A DNA stretch of 64,000 nucleotides from Xestospongia muta (GCA_963693285.1 OY848921.1:7267229-7331228), one strand, 5' to 3'; shown: positions 38,159 through 54,130, counted from the first letter of the stretch. The notes: a model not told the origin generated them from the letters alone. Program-made: numbers and translations.

Positions 38159-38790
38159 TGTAGGTCAAGTTTATTGAATTAGTTTTTGACAACATCAAAA
38201 CGATATTTTTGGCTCAGAACAGTATATCTAAAATTTGTTATTCATTGCTTCAGTTTTATATTAAATGTTATCATACATTAATATCACTATCCTAACACAT
38301 TCTCACTTCTCACATTCTGATTTTCCTACTTTTTTCTTATCTTTATCACCATATTATTTCACTGTATTATAATTATAATTATAGTGGTCACTATATATTA
38401 TGTACTATTGTCTATTGTGTAATAATAATACACTTCAACAACAAAATGAATTATCTCTTCTTTTGTTATCACATCAAACAAATTAACAGTGATTATATTA
38501 GAGGGCAACAATAGGAAAGTAGTTTGCTGATAATCAATGTATTATTGAGGTCAATCTTAGGTTTGTCTGTTGTATTGTATGATATGGTTGAAAGGTCAGC
38601 ATGTCATTGTCTGGAAATGTCTCTTGTAATTACCTCTTAAGTTAAGTTAATAGACCACATCACTGTTCATTGATACAACATCACTATGGAACTATATAGA
38701 TATAGAATGAAGCCACTGTATTGTATGTTAATAATGTTGGTAAGTATATCATACATTTTGTCTTAAAGTATAGGGATATATAATGTCTAT
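38159..38790. repeat. Rearranged RNFT 3' flank piece
   Basis: Two parts of the RNFT 3' flank occur here in swapped order: the TAGGTCAAGTTTATTG part first, then from about 38305 the TGATTTTCCTACTTTTTTC part. No RNFT exon is present. Confidence 0.55.
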
Positions 38791-39705
38791 ATTAATACCC
38801 AGAGTGATAATCCAAGTGGTAGTTACAAAGTCTGTCAAATAAAAGACAAATAATGAATATCATATATTGAATACTGTATTTGTTGTTTTGTTTTGTTTTG
38901 TCTCAAAGTTTACATATTAATACGTCACATTTGACATGAAATGTCAGATCATTATCACTTAATATTGTTAGTTTGTCTACAATTATAGATCAGTTCAACA
39001 TATTCGTTACCACAACATTGTACTCGATAACATGATATTTTATTAGACACATTTACATAAACTATATGTCAATCTATTTATGGTCATAACATTTATTGAC
39101 TGTGTTTATCTTACCTTGTTCACAGTTAATGTTCAATATAATTGTTTATATTAGAACTAATGATAACTTGAGGTTGATTTTGTCATTGCAAGATGTTATT
39201 GTTCATCATATGACAAGTCCAGCAGTACTTTGATGATGACCTATGAAGTGTCTATTAAAGAAATAAGCATTGACAATCATTAATACAGTACTAAATGATT
39301 TTTCTATTTGCTTGTTTTACTTCAATTTTGATATTATCATATGAATTCATTGTGTATTGATCATCTAAAGCTAAAAAATGAGATAATTATCACTAAGTTA
39401 TATATATAATATCTATTATCATATTTATCAACTAGCTAATATATTTATACAATTGTACTCAATGACATTTACATGACAAATTAGAAGTACTTAAATTGTT
39501 CCATGTGTTTATTAATTTTATAACTATACTATAATGCATAGCACAATTTATGGTCATAAGTAAACTAACATTTGTTGACTTTATTAATGTTATGTGTACA
39601 AAGTGAGAACTTAGTTATTGATGCTATATTAAAACAACTGATATATGAACTCATTATTACATCATTATATATTTTGTGTTAGTACATATCGAAAGTACTT
39701 TAACA
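38791..39705 (+). promoter_or_regulatory. 5' block of SRF5
   Basis: Distal repeat 39060-39270 and the proximal conserved block 39550-39705, ending about 55 bp before the SRF5 start codon. 38790-39060 is AT-rich intergenic DNA with no gene. Confidence 0.55.
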
Positions 39706-39758
39706 AGTTACATGGTTGTTTAAATGTACAAGCAATAGTAAAGAAAAGTAAGTTCATT

Positions 39759-41990
39759 ATGATCTTCTGTTTACTAATGTGTCTTTTGCTACTACTATAT
39801 CTATTACAAGGAGGTAAGTACTAATCCCTCCATTTAATAAATTAATAATTTAATAACACATCTAGTACCTGTAGATAGTAGTTGCAAGGAAGGAGAACTT
39901 AGACACAACTCCATGAATACCAATATACTACAGATCTGTAGTGGAAATGTGTGGAAGGATATTTGTGCTAAACCAGGCTCTAATCAATGGGGTGAAAATG
40001 AAGTTAGAGTGGCTTGTTATCAAATGGGAATGGTATGGGAAGAAGGATCAGGTATTATAGTTGTGCTCATTTTCTTAATTAAAATGTTTATTCTCTACTC
40101 AGACATAAATTTTAAAACTGTTAGGAGTTATTCAAACAACATTTATTCTAAAAATCTTTCTTGTTCTGGTTTAGAAGAAAACCTGATAAACTGTTCAGTT
40201 GATGATCACATATATAGTTGTAGCTATGATGGATCAGATAATTCCAACCGTTACTGGTATGCAACAGCTAAATGTATTAAAGGTATACTATATCACTAAT
40301 CAATCTTGTACAAATATATATTTTATAGCTTATCGGTCCTGCATATCTGGAAGTCTGTCATTAGTAGATAAAATTTTGAAAATCTGTGCATTTGGTCAAT
40401 GGCACACACTCTGTGGTAATACTTGGACATTAGGTCAGGCAAAAGTAGCTTGTAGACAACTGGGAAGAAATCCAATCGGTATGATTATCACCATTTGAAA
40501 TTAATAATTGTTTTAAAAACAATGCTATATATAGGAGCTAAAAACAGACTTGTACCTAGCAAGGAGTCCATTCCAGTAATGAATGCTTATTTTAGCTGCA
40601 ATGGTACTGAGAATGACTTTAGAAAATGTTCAACACATAGGATCTCAAGATGTGATATGAAGTCAAATTTACTGAAACCAGGACTTACATGTGGAGGTAT
40701 CCTTTGACTGTCTTAAACTTCAAAAATATGACATGTATAGTTTATTTCTTTAGTGAACCCTCCTGAGAATCTATTGACTCATTCACTGAACTACTCAGTG
40801 TATATACAATGGAATTATAATATGACAAATGATACAGTACATTTTAATGTTTACTGTACTACTATAAAACTACAACAACAAAGCACAAGATATTCTAAGA
40901 CAGTATTATATAATGATAACAATACTGTTAATACATCTATTACTGGTCTATTATCTAATACTACATACACATGTTGTGTATTAGCAGTAACATCATATGG
41001 AGAGAGTGAACCAGTATGCCAAAATATCACTACTACTAATGTAACAAGTAAGTAACTGTATTGTATATAGTTATGTGATACACACATAGCAAAAATGACA
41101 ATTGTTTAATGTAATAATTTTGATATAATGCATAGATGATATATATATATATATATATATATATAGTGTTATTGTATTGTATGTATGTATGTATTTACAC
41201 GTGTGTGTGTATATCAATTGCTATTATGTCAACTTTCATTTACTGTTAGAATAACTTTGTTTACTAATCTATCAAATGAGTATACAATATATGACTATGT
41301 ACTGCTTTTTGTCCCAAATAATTGTTTTTTTATTTGTTTACACAGATATGAACAACTCAAATATCACAACTATCACTGTATCCACTGTCACCATGACAAC
41401 TACTAGTACTCCTGCTACTACATCTCAGTCCTGTGCTCCATATACACTTAATTCAACATATATACAAACATCTCCTCCTATTGTAAGTAGTGATACATCT
41501 ACTAGTGTGGGTGTTTCGTGGGTTGGTGGTATACTTGTGGGTGTGGTGTTTGGTGTTCTCATGATGATCATAGTGTGGGTGATAGTCACAGTTGTTAAGA
41601 AGAAGAAGACGATAATTGATCAGAAAAGAAATATAGAAAGGTTTAGTATGACCATTATTATTGAGCTTCATTAGTTATATTTTTAGATCACATGATGTTG
41701 AGCACCAACTAAACATGGGAGGCCTTGATAATCCATCATATGAGCAAACCATCATACAAAGTACACAATCCAATGGTAACACTCAAGACACAGATCTTCC
41801 TGAGGACCAGTACTCAATTGCTGTTAATATAAAGTCAAAAACAATGACTAGTAATTCACAAATCAATGATACCAGTGGTGGTGTTCCTTCTTTTAATTAT
41901 CAAGATGATATTCAAATGGAAGGAATATACTCATTAATTAATGGTGAACAAGTTGGAGAAGCTCTCTATAATCATCTCCAAAGGAATTGA
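39759..41990 (+). CDS. SRF5: SRCR-SRCR-FN3 receptor, ITAM-like tail
   Basis: The cleanest member. Exons 39759-39813, 39875-40051, 40103-40282, 40329-40478, 40535-40696, 40754-41047, 41346-41640, 41687-41990 give 538 aa. Signal MIFCLLMCLLLLLYLL; SRCR1 about 20-137 (CSGNVWKDICAK; variable loop SCSYDGSDNSNRYW); SRCR2 about 138-241; FN3 about 242-338 with many N-x-S/T sequons (NMT, NDT, NTS, NTT, NIT); Thr/Ser stalk about 340-397; TM about 398-423 (WVGGILVGVVFGVLMMIIVW) then KKKK. The tail has NPSYEQTII, DQYSIAV and Y519-SLI-x9-Y532-NHL, which fits YxxI-x9-YxxL. An activating signalling role through SH2-domain kinases is inferred from the motif; no other evidence is in the window. Confidence 0.92.
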
Positions 41991-42839
41991 GAAGAAAACA
42001 AAAAAATGGAATTAAATTAACTTATTACTATTAAATACATAAATTGCTGATTATATGTTGTGCTATTCTGTAAGTCAGTGAAATGTATAACTATGTGTGT
42101 ATAATTCAATACATTTATACATGATACTGACATGTACCATGTTTTAACTTGAAATAGTAACTTCAGTTTGATTCTGTAATATTCATTAGCTGCTGATTAG
42201 CTAGTACCTATTTTTGTTGACTATAATTTTATCAGAGAAATACCTGGTTTGTGTCAATTAATGTTTGACATAACACTGTAAATGCTCATTAGTTATTTTA
42301 ACAAACCAAATTGTAATTTATGTCAGTAGATTAAGTGAATTACCCACTCTATAATTTGTTTATGGCATATTACATAGCAAATTATACATTAAATAAATCA
42401 AATGAATTTTGAATTCTATACAATTCCACTGATGTAAGTTACAAATTAGTTACTAAAGTAACATATTATATTTTACAGTAACATATGATATTTGATTATA
42501 TACTAATATGTCTACAATTATTCTAAGTTTATAATTAAATAATTATCATTGTTGTATCATAATTATCATGGCACTCAATCATGTGCACATTATAACTCAG
42601 ATTACACTTCCTTAATATTCACAAATAAATGTTTTCATTTCTATAAATTTCTATTTATGATCACATATATAATAATATAACAGTAATTGATGACTTGTTA
42701 TCTCAAGTATACATAGTGGGTGTTCAATAATTGATATTGACTTTCAAAATGACTAATATAGACATTATATATCATTATCTATTATGTAATGTTTATACAA
42801 TTTTGTTTAGACTTATTTGAAACAATCATTGCTTATGGA
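41991..42839. repeat. Receptor 3' flank and remnant 5' region
   Basis: 41991-42500 is the standard receptor 3' flank. 42640-42840 is the upstream DNA of the small NPAY remnants. No gene is seen. Confidence 0.5.
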
Positions 42840-42879
42840 ATTTGCTGGAGAAGTTTTAAATAATATAACAGACAGCTGA

Positions 42880-43310
42880 TTGTGATCTCCAATGTTTTCA
42901 TTTTACTTATACTACTGTGAACAGGAGGTAATGATAACATAACTGGATGCTTCTCATTTTTTACATATTCTCATTTTAGCACTTGAAAATTATTACTACT
43001 GTGATTCTTATAATAAGGCATGCTCAACTATAGATTCTCAACAGTTATTTACTATAAATATAGGAGGCCAATGGAAATATATGTGCACTAAACCTAAGAT
43101 GTACATCTGTTCACTTACTTTCCTTATATGGTTTATTTATACTTGTTTTCAGATCATATAATCAAATGAACATGAAAATATCCTTGGCAACCCTGTATAT
43201 GAACATTATAAAAGGAACTGAACATAGTGACTTTAATTGTCTGTTGAGACAATGACCTTCCTAACTACACTGACTACAAGTATTTGTATGTGGCAATAAA
43301 TGCACATGAT
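42880..43310 (+). pseudogene. Small receptor remnant (NPxY tail), copy 3
   Basis: Sister of 9835 and 34785. Signal-like exon near 42884 (ATG lost), SRCR1 edge about 42980-43090, then after TTTCAG a tail piece reading LGNPVYEHYKRN. Frames are broken. It runs directly into the next fragment at about 43315. Confidence 0.5.
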
Positions 43311-43314
43311 ACCA

Positions 43315-44045
43315 ATTATTTACCTTTTCCTACTGTTATCAGGAGGTAAATAATAATCAACATAAATAAATTTATGTTAGCACTTTAGCTAACAGTTGTT
43401 CTGATGAGGGAGCCTTTAGGTACAAGTCCACAAACAGTCATATATTACAGATCTGCATTAAAGGTCAATGGAGTTACATTTTGTGCTAAACCAGGCTCTA
43501 ATTAATGGGGTGAATATGAAGCTTGTTATCAAATGGGAATGTCATGACAAGAACAATCAAGTCTTAAAATTTATTTGATGCACTGAACAATTATCTTCTA
43601 TATTTTGGAATAGTTTTGAGCACTACTGACCAATACCATGAAGTGAAGTTTAAAAATATTTATTTGTTCCGGTGTAGAAGAAAATGTCATAAATTGTTTG
43701 ATTATCTCTGCTTATGAACTTTACAGCTGCCTCTATGAGTATAAAATTGGAACTCATGCTTACTATTATGCTAACTTTCACTGCATTTCAGGTATATTCT
43801 CAATGTGTTTTAATTAATTATACCACTATTATTATTATAGCTGGTCTGTCTTGTAAATCTGGAAATCTCTTGCTAGAAAATAAAATTCTAAAGATCTGTG
43901 CATTCGGTCAATGGCACACACTCTGTGGTGATACTTGGACTTTAGCTCAGGTTAAAGTAGCCTGTAGACAACTGGGAAGAAATCCAATTGGTATGGTCTT
44001 TAAACTCATGAACATTACATTATTGGGATTTATTAGGAGCTAAAA
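43315..44045 (+). pseudogene. SRCR1-SRCR2 fragment fused to RNFT DNA
   Basis: Signal remnant (TTACCTTTTCCTACTGTTAT), SRCR1 first exon about 43390-43558 with an extra T and a stop (CTAATTAATGG), SRCR1 second exon about 43614-43791 ending YYYANFHC, SRCR2 first exon 43841-43990 (ICAFGQWHTLCGDTW, ACRQLGRNPIG) and the start of the second (GAKSSLV). At about 44053 the receptor stops and the sequence continues as the intron end of an RNFT exon. The shared frameshift before CSGVEE links it to 35430-36278. Confidence 0.65.
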
Positions 44046-44072
44046 GTAGCCTTGTTGTTCTTTCTTCTCTAG

Positions 44073-44140
44073 TCTTGTGTTCATGACTCCAATACTCTTT
44101 TTTTGGACCTCCGGAATTTATTCTGGTATATTTGTGTAAC
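44073..44140 (+). pseudogene. RNFT1-like: Isolated RNFT exon fragment
   Basis: One RNFT exon (MTPILFFLDLRNLFWYI-like after changes) with its donor altered (CAGGTAAAA to TAGTAAAAA), followed by part of the next intron. It is joined on the left to the receptor fragment and on the right to sequence leading to RNFT copy 3. Confidence 0.7.
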
Positions 44141-44419
44141 TAGTAAAAAATATAACATCGGATAGCATAATATTTTTAATAGAGAATATTCTTTTATTAA
44201 TTTTAATCTCTTTATTTTTGTAGTTGAAGCACTTCCATTTTCTAACTGGAAGTTATAATGTACCAGGATTGTTTTTAATTGCATAGTGTGTGTGTGTGTG
44301 TTGGTAGTAACTAAAGAAATGTATGCCTTCTCTAGCTTTCTAGATTTTGTGAAATATATCAAAATAATAACTGTACCATCAAAGTCTTAGAATGATTTTG
44401 ATTGTTTTATTTGACTCAA

Positions 44420-44455
<36 letters not shown>

Positions 44456-44457
44456 AG

Positions 44458-46117
44458 GTCTATTAGTTCTCATAGGCATGTTTGCAATATATTTACATTG
44501 TAACCAGACTATCAAAAAACAAGTAGCACTTAAAGTAGGTCTTTCATTTCGAATCCAAACTAAAAGATGAACATTTCATCTTTTTCCTCTCAACAGAATA
44601 GAAGACAGAAAAAATTTTTATTATTAGTTATTTTATTTCTATGTGGCAACATTTACTTTGTCTATTACGTCTTCAGAGAAGAAAAATTACATAATTGGTA
44701 AGTGATACATTAAACATGTACATATACATTAGATATATATTAGAGATATATTAGATACACAGATATATGTACTAGTAGTTATGTAACTAAGGTAGTTACC
44801 CTCTATGATTAGGGTAATATTATTTTGTTTATGAGGGATATATTTAGAATATAGATTGTCAAATTACAAGTAAGATAATGAGATAAGATAATTTACTGTA
44901 GATTACAAATAATGATGTCATCATCATGTGACTTGTTAAAATAACAAAGCTCTGTATTATTGGACTATCTACATACTATTGGCATTTCATAATATAACAG
45001 ACTATAGTATATTGTACAACAGTTCAGTGTCTAACTTAACAATCTTTCCACTAAGATTTAGCTCTGTTACCAACCAATTACTGATGATACTTGCTTCATG
45101 ATCTTGCTTATAATACAATCTTGATTAAAGTTGTTATCAACAAATATTTTAATCTCTCTTGTTCTTTCTTCTCTAGTCTTGTGTTCATGACTCCAATGCT
45201 CTTTCTTGACCTCTGGAATTTATTCTGGTGTATTTGTGTAACAGGTAAAAATATAACATCTGATAGCATAATATTTTTAATAGAGAATGTTCTTTTATTT
45301 ATTTCAATCTCTTTTATTTTTGTAGATTTTATTATACGTTTTGCAACAATGGTATTAAAAGCATTGATAGCAATATGTTTCCTCCGAATATTGCCCAGTA
45401 GAAAGAAGGTATGTTATCAACAAGAATTTGAGTAATATTTCAAAGAGTCAGAGAATGTTTAACCTTAGAAATAAATATTAACTAATATTTAGATTTTTGA
45501 TAAAATGTTTGCAATTATTTTCTTGAATTTTGTACTTGTGCTCTATCCTTCTCTTACATATTAAACACAATTATCTTCACATGTATAGGGCAAATATTAC
45601 ATGTTACTGGAGTACATTTCTCAATTCTATCGTACACTTGTACCCACTCCATTATGGTTTGGTTTCTGTTCAAATTATTATGACACTGGTGCTGTCTTTG
45701 CTATCATAATAACTGCTAGTTATCTCATGATTAAAGGAGCTGTCATTCTCTCTAGAGGACGAGAACTAATCAGAGCTATTTGTTCCTTCATTAAAGACAA
45801 GGTGTGTGTTGTATAACATATAGCTACTAATAATACTATGTTATTATTTTAGTAGTTGTAATAATTAGTACAGTTGTACAAAGTACAAGTTAATTTACAT
45901 TATAAGTTTTTGGGAGTGGCTATCACACAATGAGATAATTGTATTGATTATGAATGTATTGAGAATTGGATAACCAACCACATATTAATACTGTTATTGT
46001 TTTCTATAGACCTATGGTGTTCCTCTCAAAAGAGATGACTTGTTAGAACTTTGTGAGGAGAATGTGTGTCCTATTTGTCAGGATAAGTTTAATGGACCTA
46101 TTATGCTACATTGTAGG
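44458..46117 (+). pseudogene. RNFT1-like: RNFT-like RING E3 ligase, copy 3, last exon in gap
   Basis: Exons 44458-44697 (LLVLIGMFAIYLHCNQTIKK), 45177-45244, 45326-45408 (IIRFATMVLKALIAICFL, splice sites intact), 45589-45801 and 46010-46117 (EENVCPICQ). This is the copy with the best splice sites. The first exon has lost one base (AGAATGAAC to AGATGAAC), giving a stop, and two substitutions alter the RING half (DE to DK; LRCR to LHCR). The final RING exon should lie inside the assembly gap. Without the one-base loss it would be a candidate live gene, so a sequencing error there would change the call. Confidence 0.75.
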
Positions 46118-46179
46118 GTAAGATACATGTAAAATACATATTGTACATTAGGAATAATACATTCAAGTATAAATGATTG

Positions 46180-46544
<365 letters not shown>

Positions 46545-46744
46545 NNNNNNNNNNNNNNNNNNNNNNNNNNNNNNNNNNNNNNNNNNNNNNNNNNNNNNNN
46601 NNNNNNNNNNNNNNNNNNNNNNNNNNNNNNNNNNNNNNNNNNNNNNNNNNNNNNNNNNNNNNNNNNNNNNNNNNNNNNNNNNNNNNNNNNNNNNNNNNNN
46701 NNNNNNNNNNNNNNNNNNNNNNNNNNNNNNNNNNNNNNNNNNNN
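46545..46744. other. Assembly gap, 200 N
   Basis: Exactly 200 N, so probably a placeholder of unknown true size, between a CT tract and a GT tract (46745-46779). From the sister copies, the missing sequence should contain the last RING exon of copy 3 and may contain its 3' flank and first exons of copy 4. Confidence 0.95.
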
Positions 46745-46776
<32 letters not shown>

Positions 46777-46930
46777 TTGTAGTAACTAAAGAAATGTATA
46801 CCTTCTCTAGCTTTCTAGATTTGGTGAAATACATTAAAGTAATAACTGTAATAACATCAAAGTCTTTAGAATGATTTTGCTATCATAATCTTGTTTTATT
46901 TGACTCAACTCTCTCTCTCTCTCTCTCTAG

Positions 46931-48946
<2,016 letters not shown>

Positions 48947-49775
48947 CACTTATTATTTATACTAGTCTGATTTCTTATATTGATATCTCTCTCTGATTTT
49001 CTACTTTTTTCTTATCTTCATCACCATATTATTTCACTGTATTATAATTACAATTATAGTGGTCACTATATATGATGTACTATTGTCTATTGTGTAATAA
49101 TAATACACTTCAACAACAAAATAAATTATCTCATCTTTTGTCATCACATCAAACAAATTTACAGTGATTATATTAGGAGGGTAACAATAGGAAATAGTTT
49201 ACTGATAATCAATGTATTATTGAGGTCAATCATATGTTTTTCTGTTGTATTGTATGATATGCTTGAAAGGTCAGTATATCGTTGTCTGGAAATGTCTCTT
49301 TTAACAACTGCCTCTTAAGTTAAAGTTAATAGACCATATTACTGTTCATTCTATATTCCATTGATACAATGTCACCATGGAATTATATAGATATAGAACG
49401 AAAGCACTTTACTGTATGTTAATAATGTTGGTAAGTATATCATACATTTTGTCTTAAAATAAAGGTCAATTTTATTGACATTAGTGTTTGGCAACATCAA
49501 AACAATAAACTGTTTTATTTTAATTGATATTTTTAGCTCAAGACAATATCTGAATTTGGTAATCATTACTTCTGTTATATATTAAATGTTTTCACACATT
49601 AAGAATACTATCCTAACACATTCTTACATAAAGAAAGAACTTCAATAAATTTAATACCAAAAATGTGCTGTGTTGATTTTATATAGAGTAAGTGTTTACC
49701 ATAACATATTGGTGATCTGTCCATTAGAATCTATATCAGGTATGGTAGCTAATATAGTATTGACTACATAGCACA
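48947..49775. repeat. RNFT 3' flank segment
   Basis: Matches 23447-24250 through to the fusion with the receptor promoter block, showing that 22.2-25.8 kb and 47.6-51.2 kb are duplicate blocks. No gene is seen. Confidence 0.6.
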
Positions 49776-49779
49776 ATTT

Positions 49780-49932
49780 ATGGTCATAAGTCAACTAACA
49801 TTTGTTGTCTTTATGTTATGTGTACACAGTGAGAATTTACTTAGTGATGCTAGCTATGTTAAAACAACTGATATATGAACTCATTATTACATCATTGTAT
49901 ATTTTGTGTTAGTACATATTGAAAGTACGAAA
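49780..49932 (+). promoter_or_regulatory. Proximal promoter block of SRF6
   Basis: Conserved block (GGTCATAAGTCAACTAAC to ACATATTGAAAGTACGAAAG) ending about 55 bp before the ATG. The distal 5' repeat is absent, as in SRF3. Confidence 0.55.
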
Positions 49933-49990
49933 GTACTTTAACAAATTGATTGTTTGAATGTACAGGCAGTAGTAAAGAAAAAAGTTCATT

Positions 49991-52355
49991 ATGATCTTCT
50001 GTCTACTAATGTGCTTTTTACTATCACTACTACTACAAGGAAGTAAGTAATAATCCCTCAGTTTAATTTAATAACACATCTAGTATCTGTAGATCGTAAT
50101 TGTAATGAAGGAGAACTTAGACACAACTCTATGAAAAGTGATATACTACAGATCTGTAGTGGAGATGTGTGGAAAGATATTTGTGCAAAACCAGGTCCTA
50201 ATCAATGGAATGAAAATGAAGCTAGAGTGGCTTGTTATCAAATGGGAATGGTATGGAAAAAAGGATCAGGTATTGTAGTTGTGCTAATTTTCTTAATTAA
50301 AATGTTTATTCTCTACTCAGGCATAAAATTAAATATTACTGGGAGTTTATCTGTGATTGTTTATTCTAAAACATTTTTTTGCTCTGGATTAGAAGAAAAC
50401 CTCATAAACTGTTCAGTTAATGATGACATAGGCACTTGTTACTACCAAAAACATAATTCCAACCAATACTATTATGCAACAGCTAAATGTGTTAAAGGTA
50501 TACTATATCACTAATCAATCTTGTACAAATATATATTTTATAGCTAATTATTCCTGTATATCTGGAAGTCTGTCAATCGTAGACAAAAGTTTGAAAATCT
50601 GTGCATTTGGTCAATGGCACACACTCTGTGGTAATACATGGACATTAGGTCAGGCAAAAGTAGCTTGTAGACAACTGGGAAGAAACCCAATTGGTATGAT
50701 TATCACCAATTGAGATTAAAAATTATTTTAAAGTAATGCTATATATAGGAGCTAAAAACACACTTGTATCTAGCAAGGAGTCCATTCCAGTAATAAATGC
50801 TTATTTTAGCTGCAATGGTACTGAGAATGACTTTAGAAAATGTACAGTACACAGGATCTCAAGATGTGATATGAAGTCAAATTTACTGAAACCAGGACTT
50901 ACATGTGGAGGTATCCTTTGACTATCTTAAACTTTCAAAAATATGACATGTATAGTTTATTTCTTTAGTGAACCCTCCTAAGAATCTATTGACTAGTTTA
51001 GTGAACTTCTCAGTGTATATACAATGGAATTATAATATGACAAATGATACAGTACATTTTAATGTTTACTGTACTACTATGAAACAACAACAACAAAGCA
51101 CAAGATATTCTAAGACAGTATTATATAATGATAATAATACTGTTAATACATTTATTACTGGTCTATTACCTAATACTACATACACATGTTGTGTATTAGC
51201 AGTAACATCATATGGAGAGAGTGAACCAGTATGTCAAAGTAACATTACTACACCTACTAAAACTATTTTTAATGCTAAAAGTAAGTATATGTTGTATATT
51301 ATTGTGTACTGTTCATTTACCCTATGTTTACTTCTAAATTACTACTTAATGATTATATTTGTGATCTGTTTGCTATGCAGGTAGTATATGCTCTGATATA
51401 TCCAGTGTTGTTGTGACAACTGTCAATACTATTACCATAATTACGTTAACTAATGTAACAGGTAAATATACTATACATATGTGTACTGTTCATTTGATTA
51501 TTTAATTGATAACTTGTTATTTTTATGTGTTTATTGACACAGGCATGACCTGTTCTCGTACTACTGATGCAATAATATTGACTGTTTTCACAACAACTGG
51601 TATTCCTGTTAGTATTACTCCTGTTATAATAACTAAGTCTGCTTATACAACAGGTAATTATACTATATATAATATACACATTACTGTACATTGTTCATAT
51701 GATAATTTAATTGATGATTTATTCCTTCTCATATGACTGTATACAACTGTATTGGGATCAACTGTTTTATATCAGCTATTACTCATGTTACCTCATCTCC
51801 ATCCTGTATTATTAATTCAAGATGTATACAAACACCTTCTCCTATTGTAAGTAGTGATACATTTACTAGTGGTGGTCCATGGGCAGCAGGTGGTGTACTG
51901 GTGGGTGTGGTGAGTGGTGTTTTTGTGATGGTGATGATGTGGGTTATAGTGACAGTATTCAGGAAAAAGATGACTGATACAAAAAGTAATGAGAATAGGT
52001 AATGTATGTTTAATACCAATGTGATATATTTGTGGACTCTTTCAGATCAAATGATGATGAGCACCAACTAAACATAGAAGCTATCGGTAATCCTACATAT
52101 GAACAAACCATCATCCAAAGTACACAATCCAATAGTAACTATCAAGGCAGAGACATCACTGAGACTCCTTACTCGATTCCTGTTAACATCAGGTCTAATA
52201 CATCGACTAATACATGTACTTTACAAGTTAATGATAGCAATAATGGTGTTCCTTCTTTCGTTTATCAAGAGAATGTTCAAATGGAAGGAGTATACTCATT
52301 AGTTGATGATCAACAGACTGGAGAAAGTCTGTATAATCAACTCCAAAGAAACTGA
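49991..52355 (+). CDS. SRF6: SRCR-SRCR-FN3 receptor, long stalk, ITAM-like tail
   Basis: Exons 49991-50042, 50093-50269, 50321-50497, 50544-50693, 50749-50910, 50969-51280, 51381-51461, 51543-51653, 51776-51998, 52046-52355, with the stalk, TM and tail plan of SRF2. The total is 1755 nt (584 aa) against 585 in SRF2, because the second SRCR1 exon is 3 bp shorter. The SRCR1 half resembles SRF3 (CYYQKHNSNQYYYATAKC), while stalk, TM (WAAGGVLVGVV) and tail resemble SRF2, so the gene looks like a recombinant of the two. The tail ends YSLV-x9-YNQL with NPTYEQ upstream. All junctions are GT-AG, phase 1 (phase 2 before the tail). Signalling role inferred from motif. Confidence 0.88.
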
Positions 52356-53104
52356 GCAGGGTCAAAAATGAATCATGCAAATTATAATTAAATATTAAAT
52401 AAGTCAAGCAAATTATATTTGAATATTTTATTTTATTTTTCATATATAGTATTTCCATTTGTGTTTTAATACAATACTAATGTATTATAAGTAATTTTAT
52501 AATTTTTTGCGCATGTAGTATTTGTATCATGTACCAAAGCACTACCACAACAATAGTAACAAAAAATCTGTGGATAGATAAAATAAGAGTAGGTGGGTTG
52601 GTACATATAAAAATGGTAATTGACAATAATAGAATAGTATAAATGGCTGAGTATAAATTAGAAAAAAACCACACCCAAGGTTCTCGATGAATATGTATGT
52701 ACATGCAATGGTAGTTATATAACTAAGATAGTTCCCTTTATGATTAGGATAATAATAGTTTGTTTACAAAGGATATATTTGGAATATAGATTGGTCAATT
52801 TACAAGTACATAATGAGATAAGGTAATTTAAAGTAAATTAGAAATAATGTTGTCATCATCATGTGACTTGTTAAACTAAAAACTATGTATTATTGGACTA
52901 TCTATATATTGTTGGCAATTCATAATATAACAGACTATATTGTACAACAGTTCAATATCTCACTTAACAATTTTTACATTAAAATTTAGCTCTGTTACCA
53001 ACCGATTACTGATTATACTTGCTTCATGATCTTGCTTATAATACAATTTTGATTAAAGTTGTTATCAACAAATATTTTAATCTCTCTTGTTCTTTCTTCT
53101 CTAG
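52356..53104. other. 3' flank of SRF6 merging into RNFT intron
   Basis: Homologous to 21481-22237. From about 52709 it matches the RNFT intron. No gene is seen. Confidence 0.55.
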
Positions 53105-54130
53105 TCTTGTGTTCATGACTCCAATGCTCTTTCTTGACCTCTGGAATTTATTCTGGTGTATTTGTGTAACAGGTAAAAAATCTAATATCTGATAGCATAA
53201 TATTTTTAATAGAGAATGTTCTTTTATTTATTTCAATCTCTTTTATTTTTGCAAATTTTATTATATATTTTGTAACAATGGTATTAAAAGCATTGATAGC
53301 AATATGTTTCCTCCGAGTATTGCCCAGTAGAAAGAAGGTAACAAGAATTAGTGTAAAATATCATTGAGTCAGAATGTTTAACATTAGAAATAATGTTAGC
53401 TAATATTTAGAAAATTTTCTAAATATTTTTTTGAAGTTTGTACATGTATTTTACTATTATTGTACTCTATTCTTTTTTACATATCAACACAATTATTTTC
53501 ATATGTATAGGGCAAATATTACATGTTACTAGAGTACATTTCTCAATTCTATCGTACGCTTGTACCCACTCCATTATGGTTTGATTTCTGTTCTAATTAT
53601 TATGACACTGGTGCTGTCTTTGCTATCATAATAACTGCTAGTTATCTCATGATTAAAGGGACTGTCATTCTCTTTAGAGGACGAGATCTAATCAGAGCTA
53701 TTTGTTCCTTCATTAAAGACAAGGTGTGTGTTGTATAACATATGCCCACTAATAATACTATGTTATTATTTTAGTAGTTGTAATAACTAGTACAGTTGTA
53801 CAAACTATAAGTTAATTTACATTATAAGTTATTTGGGTGTGGTTAAGACACCATGAGATATTTGTATTGATTATGAATGTATTGAGAATTGGATAACCAA
53901 CCACATATTAATACTGTTATTGTTTTCTATAGACTTATGGTGTTCCTCTCAAAAGAGATGACTTGTTAGAACTTTGTGAGGAGAATGTATGTCCTATTTG
54001 TCAGGATGAGTTTAATGGACCTATTATGCTACGTTGTAGGGTAAGATACATGTTAACTACATATTGTACATTAGGAATAATACATTCAAGTATAAATGAT
54101 TGATTCTCTCTCTCTCTCTCTCTCTCTTTT
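53105..54130 (+). pseudogene. RNFT1-like: RNFT-like RING E3 ligase, copy 5, last exon deleted
   Basis: Exons 53105-53172, about 53254-53337 (acceptor lost, TTGCAAAT), 53511-53723 and 53933-54040 are intact in frame, but the following (CT)n tract is only about 25 bp and runs straight into TTTTCTAACACTT, which is the stop-codon region of the last exon. The deletion removes the acceptor and the second RING half (HVFCENC to WPQL), leaving CPICQDEF without its partners. There are no first exons. A microsatellite-mediated deletion is the likely cause. Confidence 0.88.
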
